A DNA stretch of 64,000 bases from Rikenella microfusus DSM 15922 (GTDB lineage: Bacteria > Bacteroidota > Bacteroidia > Bacteroidales > Rikenellaceae): positions 620,001-684,000 of the forward strand of contig NZ_KE386488.1 in the NCBI RefSeq assembly GCF_000427365.1. The letters run 5' to 3'. Shown here piece by piece: positions 34,310 to 42,365 of the stretch (within the stretch, counting starts at the first letter, position 1; each line of letters begins with the position of its first letter). The position numbers and the translations under genes are program-made. The notes beneath the pieces were generated by a model. It saw only the letters and a program-made list of their open reading frames with translations. It was not told where the DNA came from and ran no database searches.

Positions 34310-35011
34310 TTACATGCAGAGTCCGTTACATTTTTGCATCCAAACCCATCCGCAGCCTCCTGTTCCCGGGTCGCCACAGCCTTTTGCCGTACAAGTACCT
34401 GACCAGCAGAAATCATGATCCAAGTTACATTCGCAGGTTAAATTTCCCCAGTCCGGCCCTCCCGGTTTTTCCGGGATTTCCGGATCTTCGAGTTCGCCCA
34501 AACGAAACTTTTGCGCCACCTTGCCATCCGTACTTTGTACCGCATTCGGCGTTACGGCCAATGCATAAACCTGCTCCCGCGTCCAGTGGAGCGTTTCGTA
34601 AGCGTACTCCGCCCACTCGAACATAGTTAATGAGATGTCGTCATCGACCTCCTCTGCCTGCATTTTGCTCGTTCTCGGTTCGAACCAATCGCCGTGTTCG
34701 GTGATAATCTCTTGCAGTTTCACAATATGCGCCCTTTCCGCAGCGTTCCACCCGAGTTTGAGCGTCTCTGTAATTTTGCCCAGCCACACCTGCATTCTTT
34801 GTTGCGGACTGAAAACCCGGAATGCCGCACGCTGGTACTCGTCGTACGGGATGGCGCAAAACTGAGCCCGATTCATCTGTTTGATCTCACTCAGGTTCCG
34901 TTCCACCCAGGCATTGGCTTCCGGACTACAACTGTACTTCATTTCTTCGGAACACGCTGACAACAGCAAAGCCGCGAAGGATACGATAAAAAGGTTAAGC
35001 GTTGTTTTCAT
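34310..35011 (-). CDS. Fulvocin C-related cysteine-rich lipoprotein
   Basis: 233 residues from the ATG at 35011. A lipoprotein signal ends LLLSAC (Cys about residue 19). A helical region with WVERNLSEIKQMNRAQFCAI and FRVFSPQQRMQVWLGKI spans the middle. The last 44 residues hold eight Cys in the pattern CEC...CWSGTC...CGDPGTGGCGW...CNGLC, which I recognise as the bacteriocin fulvocin C-related family of Bacteroidetes. In those proteins a helical N-terminal part precedes a disulfide-rich C-terminal peptide. It lies between a DUF1573 gene and the thioredoxin gene. Bacteriocin activity is only a family name here, not shown. Confidence 0.8.
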   Translation of the reverse strand: MKTTLNLFIVSFAALLLSACSEEMKYSCSPEANAWVERNLSEIKQMNRAQFCAIPYDEYQRAAFRVFSPQQRMQVWLGKITETLKLGWNAAERAHIVKLQEIITEHGDWFEPRTSKMQAEEVDDDISLTMFEWAEYAYETLHWTREQVYALAVTPNAVQSTDGKVAQKFRLGELEDPEIPEKPGGPDWGNLTCECNLDHDFCWSGTCTAKGCGDPGTGGCGWVWMQKCNGLCM

Positions 35012-35031
35012 AAGCACTGTTTTTGGGGAGG

Positions 35032-35409
35032 TTAATTTACAATGCCGACGATACGGCACATAATCGGTTCCGCCGATGCACTAGTTTTGACAATAACGGC
35101 TTTGTTGAATTCGCCTTTTTGGCTTTTAGGGTCGACGATCACTTTTACAATCCCTTTTTGTCCCGTTCCAATCGGGGCGGCAGTGATTTCGGTCTTCATG
35201 CAACCGCACATAGGGACAGCTTTCAGAATAACGAGCGGCACAGTACCGGGATTGTTGAACTCGAAATTCACAATGATCTGTTTGGTCGCCTTGCGGTCTA
35301 TCGTTCCAAAATCGGCCGTAGTTTTCCGGAACTTAAATGAAAGTTTGCCCTGTCCATAGCAACAGAGGACACTTGCGATCAGCCCGAAACAAAAAAGACA
35401 CTTTCTCAC
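35032..35409 (-). CDS. DUF1573 secreted protein
   Basis: 125 residues with a signal peptide (MRKCLFCFGLIASVLCCYG). The start codon is GTG at 35409. The mature part is a DUF1573 immunoglobulin-like fold: TTADFGTIDRKATKQIIVNF, FNNPGTVPLVILKAVPMCGC, and a C-terminal IVKVIVDPKSQKGEFNKAVI. DUF1573 proteins are common periplasmic or surface proteins of Bacteroidetes, with no known biochemical role. It is the first gene of the four-gene operon, 20 bp before the cysteine-rich lipoprotein gene. Confidence 0.85.
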   Translation of the reverse strand: MRKCLFCFGLIASVLCCYGQGKLSFKFRKTTADFGTIDRKATKQIIVNFEFNNPGTVPLVILKAVPMCGCMKTEITAAPIGTGQKGIVKVIVDPKSQKGEFNKAVIVKTSASAEPIMCRIVGIVN

Positions 35410-35436
35410 AACGGATAGATTTAAAAATATTCACAA

Positions 35437-35468
35437 CAATAATAAGCAATTATATCATAAATAACAAA
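35437..35468 (-). promoter_or_regulatory. Possible promoter of the DUF1573/fulvocin-like operon
   Basis: On the minus strand TTTG (35465-35468), a 20-nt spacer, and TATTATTG (35437-35444), one mismatch from TAnnTTTG, 28 bp before the GTG start. Confidence 0.45.
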
Positions 35469-35772
35469 TAATCGCTTTATCAAATAAAATTCAATCGTCC
35501 ATTTGTCGATATTTCAGATATTGACAAAGGAGTCTTCTTAACCATAACATTCTTAACCGTTTTGAAAGTATTTCTGAATGAGAAAGCCGATATATTAACC
35601 GAGTCTACTTTCTCTAAAAAACACTGGAGGAGGGACTGAAAGGGGAACTAAATTGCGATTTCATGCACGGAAATAGGGCATAGAGCTTTCCAACACAAGA
35701 GCCTTAACGGCAAAAATCAACGGATTCCCTTTTTAATTTAAATGGACATATTGCGGCCCTTGTCTCAGGCAC

Positions 35773-35815
35773 CGAAAACCCTGTCGGAGTTCCTTCCGGC
35801 AGGGTTTTCTTTTTC
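35773..35815. terminator. Terminator-like hairpin
   Basis: AAAACCCTG and CAGGGTTTT arms (about 35776-35810) enclose a further paired segment and are followed by CTTTTT. It has no obvious gene immediately upstream on the plus strand, so it may end an unseen transcript or be a leftover of the island boundary. Confidence 0.5.
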
Positions 35816-36048
35816 CGGGCGGACGAATGGAAAAAACCGCCGAAAGCGAGCGGAGAAAAACAAGAACCGGAACAAGTTTCCCTGCCCGAGCACTTCGGAC
35901 AACCGTCTGCAAACGACAAATACCTCTTATTCAAGGCTGCAAACCGCGCACGGACGCGGTATCCGTTGCAAAAGGCTGCGCCTCGTCGAACCGTCGCCCC
36001 CTCACAGCGAAAAGTCGCCCGGAGTATGGGATAATTTTAAGGAAATAG

Positions 36049-36056
36049 TATATTTG
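36049..36056 (+). promoter_or_regulatory. Putative -7 box of the galactose operon
   Basis: TATATTTG fits TAnnTTTG and lies 40 bp before the first gene's ATG. I see no clean -33 TTTG. Confidence 0.5.
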
Positions 36057-36096
36057 TATCATTAAAACCGAAGACAACAAAACGAAAAGAAAAAAT

Positions 36097-37014
36097 ATGA
36101 AACCGACACTTCTGGTACTGGCCGCCGGCATGGGATCGCGCTACGGATCGCTCAAACAGATGGACGGCATCGGACCCAATAAAGAAGCCATCATCGACTA
36201 CTCCATATACGACGCCATCCGCGCCGGATTCGGCAAAGTCGTCTTCGTGATCCGCCACAGTTTCGGCTCCGAATTCAGGGAAGTCTTCAATCCCGAACGC
36301 TTCGGCGGAAAAATCGCCGTCGAATACGTATTCCAGGAACTCGACAACCTGCCCGAAGGATACTCCGTACCCGAAGGACGCGAAAAACCGTGGGGTACCA
36401 ATCATGCCCTGATGATGGGAGCATCCGTCGTCCGCGAACCGTTCGCCGTGATCAACGCCGACGACTTCTACGGCCAGGACGCCATCGCGCAGATGGGCAA
36501 ATACCTCGCCGCGCTGCCCGAAGGATCCGAAGGCGAATACGCTATGGTCGGCTACGAAGTGAGCAAAACCCTCTCCGAAAACGGCACCGTTTCGCGCGGG
36601 GTATGCACCATCGATGCGGCCGGCTACCTGGAGTCCATCGTGGAACGCACCAAAATCGAACGGCAGAACGGGCAGATCGTCTATATCGAAGCCGACGGAA
36701 CGCACCCGCTGGCCGAAAACACCCCCGTTTCGATGAACCTGTTCGGCTTCACACCAGACTACTTCCGTCACTCCGAGGCCTTTTTCAAAACATTCCTCGA
36801 CCAGGCCATCGCCTCCGGCAACCTGAAAGCCGAATACTTCATCCCGCTGCTGGTCAATAAACTGGTATCGGAACATACGGCCAAACTCAAAGTACTGCAC
36901 ACGACCAGCCCGTGGTTCGGCGTGACCTACAAGGAAGACCGGCCCGGCACGGTGCAGAAAGTGCTCGACCTGATCGCCGCCGGCGTCTATCCCCGCTCCC
37001 TCTGGGGCGAATAG
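36097..37014 (+). CDS. Sugar-1-phosphate nucleotidyltransferase
   Basis: 305 residues with the GT-A nucleotide-binding start LLVLAAGMGSRYGSLKQMDG, a family hallmark, then KPWGTNHALMMG and the metal-binding AVINADDFYG. It is probably a UTP- or other NTP-dependent hexose-1-phosphate uridylyl/nucleotidyltransferase. It is the first gene of the operon with galM, an MFS transporter and galK, and no galT is present, so it may make UDP-galactose or UDP-glucose from galactose-1-phosphate or glucose-1-phosphate. This pathway role is inferred from context. Confidence 0.85.
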   Translation: MKPTLLVLAAGMGSRYGSLKQMDGIGPNKEAIIDYSIYDAIRAGFGKVVFVIRHSFGSEFREVFNPERFGGKIAVEYVFQELDNLPEGYSVPEGREKPWGTNHALMMGASVVREPFAVINADDFYGQDAIAQMGKYLAALPEGSEGEYAMVGYEVSKTLSENGTVSRGVCTIDAAGYLESIVERTKIERQNGQIVYIEADGTHPLAENTPVSMNLFGFTPDYFRHSEAFFKTFLDQAIASGNLKAEYFIPLLVNKLVSEHTAKLKVLHTTSPWFGVTYKEDRPGTVQKVLDLIAAGVYPRSLWGE

Positions 37015-37182
37015 GCCTTTTCCCGGCCGCAGGAGCCTCGTTTCCGCTGCCGCCCACCCGAAAGAAAGCCCGCCCCGCACGGGAAATCCGGCGCGACGGC
37101 CGGGCGCGGCAGACCTCGCGCCGAACCCGAACCCATCCCGCGCCTCACCTACAGGCGCGGCAACCGACCTAAACCGACTTTT

Positions 37183-38295
37183 ATGAACGAAATCACGCAG
37201 CAAGTGTGGGGCTTTACGCCCGCCTCTCCGACCGGGGACGGCGGCGGGGAACCCGTCATCCTCTATACGATGACCAACGCCAACGGCGCCACCGTCCGTC
37301 TGACCAACTACGGGGCGGCCATCGTGGGCGTCACGGTGCCCGACCGCATGGGTAAAATGGCCGACGTGGTGCTCGGCTACGACCGGTGGCAATCCTACGT
37401 CGCCGACGGCCCGGCCATGGGCAAAAGCGTCGGACGATACGCCAACCGGATCGCCGAAGGCACCTTTACGCTGGACGGCAAAACTTTCAGACTGGCCGTG
37501 AACAACGGCCCGAACCACCTGCACGGCGGCCCGACCGGGTTCGCCAACCGGCTGTGGGAAGGCCGCGTCGAAGGCGACCGGGTCGTGTTCGGCTACCGAT
37601 CCGCCGACGGCGAAGAGGGTTATCCCGGCGCGTTGTACGTGGAAGCCTGCTACGACTGGGACGACGACAATACGCTGGAGATCACCTACTTCGCCCGATT
37701 GGAAGAGGACTCGGCCGAAGCGACCGTCGTGAACCTCACCAACCACGTTTACTTCAACCTGAACGGCCACGACAGCGGCTCCGTGCTCGGACATACGCTG
37801 ACCCTCAAGGCGTCGCGGTACCTGCCCACCGACCAGACCGCCATCCCTCTGCCCGAAGCGCCAGCGCCGACGGAAGGCACTCCGATGGACTTCCGCACCC
37901 CGCACACGCTGGGCGAACGCATCGACGAACCGTTCCAGCAGCTCATCTGGGGCAAAGGGTACGACCACTGCTGGGCCATAGACGGTTATCCCGATGTCGA
38001 TTCCGTCCTGAAGAACGACACCCTGCTGCCGGCCGCCGAACTCTACTCCGAAGAATCGGGCCGCTTCGTGAAAGCCTCGACCACGCAGCCCGGCATCCAG
38101 ATCTATACCGGCAACTGGCTCAGCGGCTGCCCGCAGTCCAAAACCGAGGGCTTCGCCTACGAAGACCGCTACGGCGTGGCCATGGAATGCCAGGCCTTCC
38201 CCGACACGCCGAACCGGCCGGACTTCCCCGGCGTCGTGCTGCGCCCCGGCGAAACCTACAAGCAACGCATAGCCTACGAATTCGGGACCCGGTAA
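37183..38295 (+). CDS. galM: Aldose 1-epimerase (galactose mutarotase)
   Basis: 370 residues in the cytoplasmic galactose mutarotase family. It has YGAAIVGVTVPDRMG near the start, VGRYANRIAEG, NGPNHLHGG (catalytic His), EDGYPG-like EEGYPGALYVEA, NLTNHVYFNL (second His), and a C-terminal Glu region FPDTPNRPDFP with RPGETY. It interconverts alpha and beta anomers of galactose or glucose before GalK acts. It is co-directional with the transporter and galK. Confidence 0.95.
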   Translation: MNEITQQVWGFTPASPTGDGGGEPVILYTMTNANGATVRLTNYGAAIVGVTVPDRMGKMADVVLGYDRWQSYVADGPAMGKSVGRYANRIAEGTFTLDGKTFRLAVNNGPNHLHGGPTGFANRLWEGRVEGDRVVFGYRSADGEEGYPGALYVEACYDWDDDNTLEITYFARLEEDSAEATVVNLTNHVYFNLNGHDSGSVLGHTLTLKASRYLPTDQTAIPLPEAPAPTEGTPMDFRTPHTLGERIDEPFQQLIWGKGYDHCWAIDGYPDVDSVLKNDTLLPAAELYSEESGRFVKASTTQPGIQIYTGNWLSGCPQSKTEGFAYEDRYGVAMECQAFPDTPNRPDFPGVVLRPGETYKQRIAYEFGTR

Positions 38296-38348
38296 TCCCG
38301 TTCCCGCCGGCCCATCCACGGAAACAACCAAAATTCAAATAATCCGAC

Positions 38349-39644
38349 ATGACTCAAACTCAACAGAAAAAGAACTACGCATTGCCCATCGCAATGATGT
38401 TCGCGCTCTTCGCGATGATTTCGTTCGTGACCGGCCTGACTAACCCGATCGGCGTGATCGTCAAGAACCAGTTCGCCGTAGCCAACTGGATGTCCCAGCT
38501 CGGCAACGCCGCCAACTTCATCGCCTATGCGTTCATGGGCATCCCGGCCGGCCTGCTGCTGCAAAAAGTAGGTTACAAGAAAACCGCCCTGCTGGCCATC
38601 GCCGTCGGGTTCGTCGGCGTCGGCATCCAGTTCCTTTCGGGCGAAGCCGGCAGTTTCGGCGTCTATCTGTGCGGCGCCTTCATATCGGGCTTCTCGATGT
38701 GTATGCTGAACACGGTGGTCAATCCGATGCTCAACACCCTCGGCGGCGGCGGTAAGAAAGGCAACCAGCTGATCCAGTTCGGGGGCACGCTGAACTCGAT
38801 CGCGGCCACGATCGTCCCGATCCTGGTCGGCTACCTGATGGGGAATGCGGCCAAAGCGACCATCAGCGACGCCGCTCCGGCCCTGTTCATCGCCATGGGC
38901 ATCTTCGCGCTGGCATTCATCGTGCTGGCCAGCATGCAACTGCCCGAACCGAACCGCGACACCGAGAAAAAAGAGAAATCGAAAGACAAACACAGCGCGC
39001 TTTCGTTCCGCCACTTCGTGCTGGGTACCGTAGCCATCTTCCTCTACGTGGGCGTCGAAGTAGGCATCCCGAACTTCGTGAACCTGTTCCTGACCAACCC
39101 TGTGGACGGCGATACGCCGGGGATGGGCCTCGACGCGGCGCTGGCCGGTTCGGTGGTCGGCACCTACTGGTTCCTGATGATGTGCGGCCGTCTGCTGGGC
39201 GGCGTGCTGGGCGGTAAATTCTCCGCCAAATCGCAAATCACTTTCGTCTGCCTGCTGGCGCTGATCTTCGTATTGGTAGGCATGTTCGCTCCGACCAGCG
39301 TCACCGTATCGATGCCGGTCTTCACCGGGACGGGCTTCGGCATGGCAGCCGTACCGATGGGCGTCATGTTCTTCGTACTCTGCGGCCTGTGCACTTCCGT
39401 CATGTGGGGCGGCATCTTCAACCTGGCGGTCGAAGGGCTGGGCAAATACACCGCCATGGGTTCCGGCCTCTTCATGGTGATGGTCTGCGGCGGCGGTATC
39501 CTGCCGCTGATCCAGGGCGGCGTGGCCGACCTGACCGGCAGCTATATGGCTTCGTACTGGGTGATCGTGGCGGCCGTCGCCTACATCCTGTACTACGCGC
39601 TGGCAGGCTGCAAGAATGTCAATAAGAATATACCGGTGAAATAA
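38349..39644 (+). CDS. MFS sugar transporter (GluP/FucP-like)
   Basis: 431 residues and about 12 transmembrane helices. The family phrases FVTGLTNPIGVIVKNQF, FMGIPAGLLLQKVGYKKT and NTVVNPMLNTLGG fit the FHS/GlcP-type sugar:proton symporter group. A charged cytoplasmic loop (RDTEKKEKSKDKHS) lies between helices 6 and 7. It lies between galM and galK, so import of galactose or glucose is likely. It would sit in the inner membrane. Confidence 0.92.
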   Translation: MTQTQQKKNYALPIAMMFALFAMISFVTGLTNPIGVIVKNQFAVANWMSQLGNAANFIAYAFMGIPAGLLLQKVGYKKTALLAIAVGFVGVGIQFLSGEAGSFGVYLCGAFISGFSMCMLNTVVNPMLNTLGGGGKKGNQLIQFGGTLNSIAATIVPILVGYLMGNAAKATISDAAPALFIAMGIFALAFIVLASMQLPEPNRDTEKKEKSKDKHSALSFRHFVLGTVAIFLYVGVEVGIPNFVNLFLTNPVDGDTPGMGLDAALAGSVVGTYWFLMMCGRLLGGVLGGKFSAKSQITFVCLLALIFVLVGMFAPTSVTVSMPVFTGTGFGMAAVPMGVMFFVLCGLCTSVMWGGIFNLAVEGLGKYTAMGSGLFMVMVCGGGILPLIQGGVADLTGSYMASYWVIVAAVAYILYYALAGCKNVNKNIPVK

Positions 39645-39657
39645 TCGATTCGTTATC

Positions 39658-40812
39658 ATGGACATTACCAACGTACGCAATAAATTCAAGGAGCTGTACG
39701 GCACCGAAGGCGCCGTGTACGCTTCGCCGGGCCGCGTCAATCTGATCGGCGAACACACGGACTACAACGGCGGTTTCGTACTGCCGGGGGCCGTGGACAA
39801 GGGGATGGTCGCCGAAATCGTCTTCAACGGCACCGATAAAGTACGGGCCTACGCTCTGGACTTGGGCGAAAAGTCGGAATTCGGCCTCAGCGAGGACGAC
39901 GCGCCGAAGGAACACTGGGCCAAATATATCTTCGGCGTATGCCGCGAACTGACCAAGCGGGGCGCGACGATCAAAGGTTTCGACACGGTATTCAGCGGCG
40001 ACGTGCCGCTGGGAGCCGGGATGTCCTCGTCGGCCGCGCTGGAATCCACCTACGCTTTCGCGCTGAACGACCTGCTGAATTTAGGTTTCGACAAAATGAC
40101 GCTGGCCAAGGTCGGCCAATCGACCGAACACAACTACGTCGGCGTGAAATGCGGCATCATGGACCAGTTCGCCTCGATCCACGGCAAAGCCGGCCACCTG
40201 ATGCGGCTGGACTGCAAGACGGGCGAATTCCAGTACGTGCCGTTCGATCCGGAGGCCCACGGCTATAAAGTGGTGCTGATCGACTCGTGCGTGAAACACG
40301 AACTGGTCGGTTCGCCGTACAACAAGCGGCGCGAGAGCTGCGAACGGGCGGTGAAGGCCATCCAGCGGAAACACCCCGAAGTGGAATTCCTGCGCGACGC
40401 GCAGCCCGAATGGCTCGAAGAGGTAATCGGGGTCATCTCGCAGGAAGATTACATCCGCGCCAAATACGCTATCGACGAGGTACACCGCCTGCTGGACGCC
40501 TGCGCGGCGCTGGCGGCGGGAGACTACGAAACGGTGGGGCGCAAGATGTACGGCACGCATATCGGCATGTCGGTGCTCTACGAAGTGTCGTGCGAGGAGC
40601 TGGATTTCCTGAACGAAGTGGCGAAAGAGTGCGGCGTGACCGGTTCGCGCGTGATGGGCGGCGGTTTCGGCGGCTGCACGATCAACGTGGTTCCGGCGCC
40701 GAAATACGACGAATTCATCAACACGGCGAAAGCGAAGTACAAAGAGCGCTTCGGCATCGACTGCAAAGTCTATCCGGTAGTGATCTCGGACGGCGCGCGC
40801 CGGATCGCATAA
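39658..40812 (+). CDS. galK: Galactokinase
   Basis: 384 residues, a GHMP kinase. The GalK signature GRVNLIGEHTDYNGG (residues 25-39), the ATP-binding PLGAGMSSSAALE (about 118-130), CGIMDQFAS, and the C-terminal GGGFGGCTI are all present. It phosphorylates galactose at C1. It begins 13 bp after the transporter gene and ends the operon, followed by a strong shared terminator. Confidence 0.98.
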   Translation: MDITNVRNKFKELYGTEGAVYASPGRVNLIGEHTDYNGGFVLPGAVDKGMVAEIVFNGTDKVRAYALDLGEKSEFGLSEDDAPKEHWAKYIFGVCRELTKRGATIKGFDTVFSGDVPLGAGMSSSAALESTYAFALNDLLNLGFDKMTLAKVGQSTEHNYVGVKCGIMDQFASIHGKAGHLMRLDCKTGEFQYVPFDPEAHGYKVVLIDSCVKHELVGSPYNKRRESCERAVKAIQRKHPEVEFLRDAQPEWLEEVIGVISQEDYIRAKYAIDEVHRLLDACAALAAGDYETVGRKMYGTHIGMSVLYEVSCEELDFLNEVAKECGVTGSRVMGGGFGGCTINVVPAPKYDEFINTAKAKYKERFGIDCKVYPVVISDGARRIA

Positions 40813-40848
40813 TCCGTTCCGGGGGCCGCCGAGTGCGGCCCCTTTTAC

Positions 40849-40897
40849 AAAAATTCGGGTCCGATAAAGACAATGCCTTTATCGGACCCGAATTTTT
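40849..40897. terminator. Bidirectional terminator between galK and the NAD+ synthetase gene
   Basis: A perfect 21-bp stem (40849-40869 with 40877-40897) is bounded by A and T runs on both sides, serving two convergent operons. Confidence 0.93.
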
Positions 40898-40955
40898 ATC
40901 TTTCCATACTCGCACGGCGCCTCTCTTCGGGGCAACGCTTCCGCCGGGGCATGCA

Positions 40956-42365
40956 TCACAATACTTTTGCAGCCGTAATCGGCCACTGCCACTCCACCCC
41001 GAACGTGCAACCCGACACCCGAAGCGCAGGCGGCAGCTGGAACCGTTTGAAATCCCCCGACAGCAGCAACCGACAGACACGCTCGACCGTCGCCGCATCG
41101 AACCCTTCGGCGACCACCTCCGCCGACGACATGCCGCCCTCGACGAGCCGCACCAGAATCGCGTCCAGCACCGGATAATCCGGCAGCGAATCGCTGTCTT
41201 TCTGCCCCGGCCTCAACTCCGCCGACGGCGCTTTCGTCAGGATATGCTCCGGGATCGGCGCCACGCGGCCCGCCGCTTCCGCCTCCGCATCGATCCGCCG
41301 CGACAACGCATAGACATCCCCCTTGTACAGGTCGCCGATCACCCCCAACGCACCGCTCGTATCGCCGTACAACGTACCGTATCCCACCGCCGCTTCGCTC
41401 TTGTTCGACGTATTGAGCATCAAGGCCCCGTGGCTGTTCGACAACGCCATCGTCATCATCAGCCGGATACGGGCCTGCATGTTCTCCTCGGCCAGCCCCC
41501 GTTTTTTATCGTCCGTCGCCGCCCGGAGCACAGGCTGCAAAGCCTCCAGCGCAGTGCCGAAAGTCTGCGCGATCGGTACCAGCCATACCTGTTCTTTCGG
41601 GATGCCCACCCGGCGAATCATCTCCTCGGCATCCGCCACCGAATGATCCGTCGAGTACTGCGACGGCAACATCACCGTCTTCACCCGTTCCGGCCCCAAC
41701 GCTTCGACCGCCAGGGCGAGCACCAGCGCCGAGTCGATGCCGCCGGACATCGCCACGCAGGCGTCCCGGCATCCCGTCTTGGCGAAATAATCCCGCACGC
41801 CCAGTACCAAAGCGCGGTGCAACTGATCCATCCGGTCGCCCCAAACGGCACCCGACAGCCACCCTCCCGCTTCGGTATCGATCACCGCCAGCGACTCTTC
41901 GAAGAGCGGCAGCGTCACGACACTGCCCGACGGACAAGCGACGCAGGAACCGCCGTAGTAGATCGTCCCGGTCTGCGCCCCCGTCTGATTGACCCAGACC
42001 ACCGGTTTACCCGACGTCCGCGCTTCGGCCAGCCACCGGTCTCGGTTCCGTTCGGCGACCCCGTGGCGAAAATGGTCGGCCGCGCAGACGATCTTCACCC
42101 GGTCGCATTCGCAGTCCGACAACACTAACCGCACCCCCCGCGCAGCGGCGAACGCCTCCAGGGAAGCCCGCGCTTCGGCCGCCTCCCTGCGGAACGCAGC
42201 GGAACCGGCCAGTCCGAGCAAAGGCGTCCCCGTCGCCGCCTCTGCTCCGAAAACGACCCGTTCGACCCCCTGCGCAGCCGCCTTGGCCACGGCCTCTTTC
42301 ATCTTCGCCGTATTCCCGGCGACATCCCCCACCTTATAATTCTGCTGTACGAGCGCTATCTTCAT
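40956..42365 (-). CDS. nadE: NAD+ synthetase with shortened glutaminase domain
   Basis: 469 residues, short against typical glutamine-dependent forms of about 540-680. The C-terminal synthetase domain is complete: AMSGGIDSALVLALAVEALG (P-loop SGGIDS at 207-212), MLPSQYSTDHS, SNKSEAAVGYGTLYGD and APSAELRPGQKDSDSLPDYP. The N-terminal nitrilase-type domain keeps its start (MKIALVQQNYKVGD) and end (VWVNQTGAQTGTIYYGGS) but lacks the middle stretch that normally carries the catalytic Lys. The catalytic Glu region (VVFGAEAATG) is shifted. It may use free ammonia rather than glutamine. It overlaps the upstream gene by 4 bp. Confidence 0.88.
   Translation of the reverse strand: MKIALVQQNYKVGDVAGNTAKMKEAVAKAAAQGVERVVFGAEAATGTPLLGLAGSAAFRREAAEARASLEAFAAARGVRLVLSDCECDRVKIVCAADHFRHGVAERNRDRWLAEARTSGKPVVWVNQTGAQTGTIYYGGSCVACPSGSVVTLPLFEESLAVIDTEAGGWLSGAVWGDRMDQLHRALVLGVRDYFAKTGCRDACVAMSGGIDSALVLALAVEALGPERVKTVMLPSQYSTDHSVADAEEMIRRVGIPKEQVWLVPIAQTFGTALEALQPVLRAATDDKKRGLAEENMQARIRLMMTMALSNSHGALMLNTSNKSEAAVGYGTLYGDTSGALGVIGDLYKGDVYALSRRIDAEAEAAGRVAPIPEHILTKAPSAELRPGQKDSDSLPDYPVLDAILVRLVEGGMSSAEVVAEGFDAATVERVCRLLLSGDFKRFQLPPALRVSGCTFGVEWQWPITAAKVL

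Larger units (their letters stand above)
35410..36096. other. Long non-coding interval between the peptide operon and the galactose operon
   Basis: AT-rich on the left (35410-35640) and GC-richer on the right. A weak promoter for the minus-strand operon (35437-35468) is on the left, a terminator-like hairpin near 35773-35815 in the middle, and a -7 box for the galactose operon (36049-36056) on the right. No gene is credible. Confidence 0.5.

Noticed and set aside
35745-35775. Possible attR: sequence CTTGTCTCAGGCACC resembling the tRNA-Leu 3' end
   Set aside because: Only about 10 of 15 positions match and no T-loop is present. All mismatches are transitions, which is curious, but the match is too weak to call an attachment site.
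35704-35934. Minus-strand ORF with several Cys near its start
   Set aside because: It crosses a terminator-like hairpin, has no promoter or neighbour support, and its later part is low-complexity.
36037-38331. Long open frame on the minus strand (over 750 codons)
   Set aside because: It is antisense to the nucleotidyltransferase and galM, which have clear motifs. It comes from the GC-rich codon bias of the real genes.
40287-42128. Plus-strand open frame spanning galK and the NAD+ synthetase gene
   Set aside because: It crosses a strong bidirectional terminator and is out of frame with galK; Arg/Pro-rich shadow.
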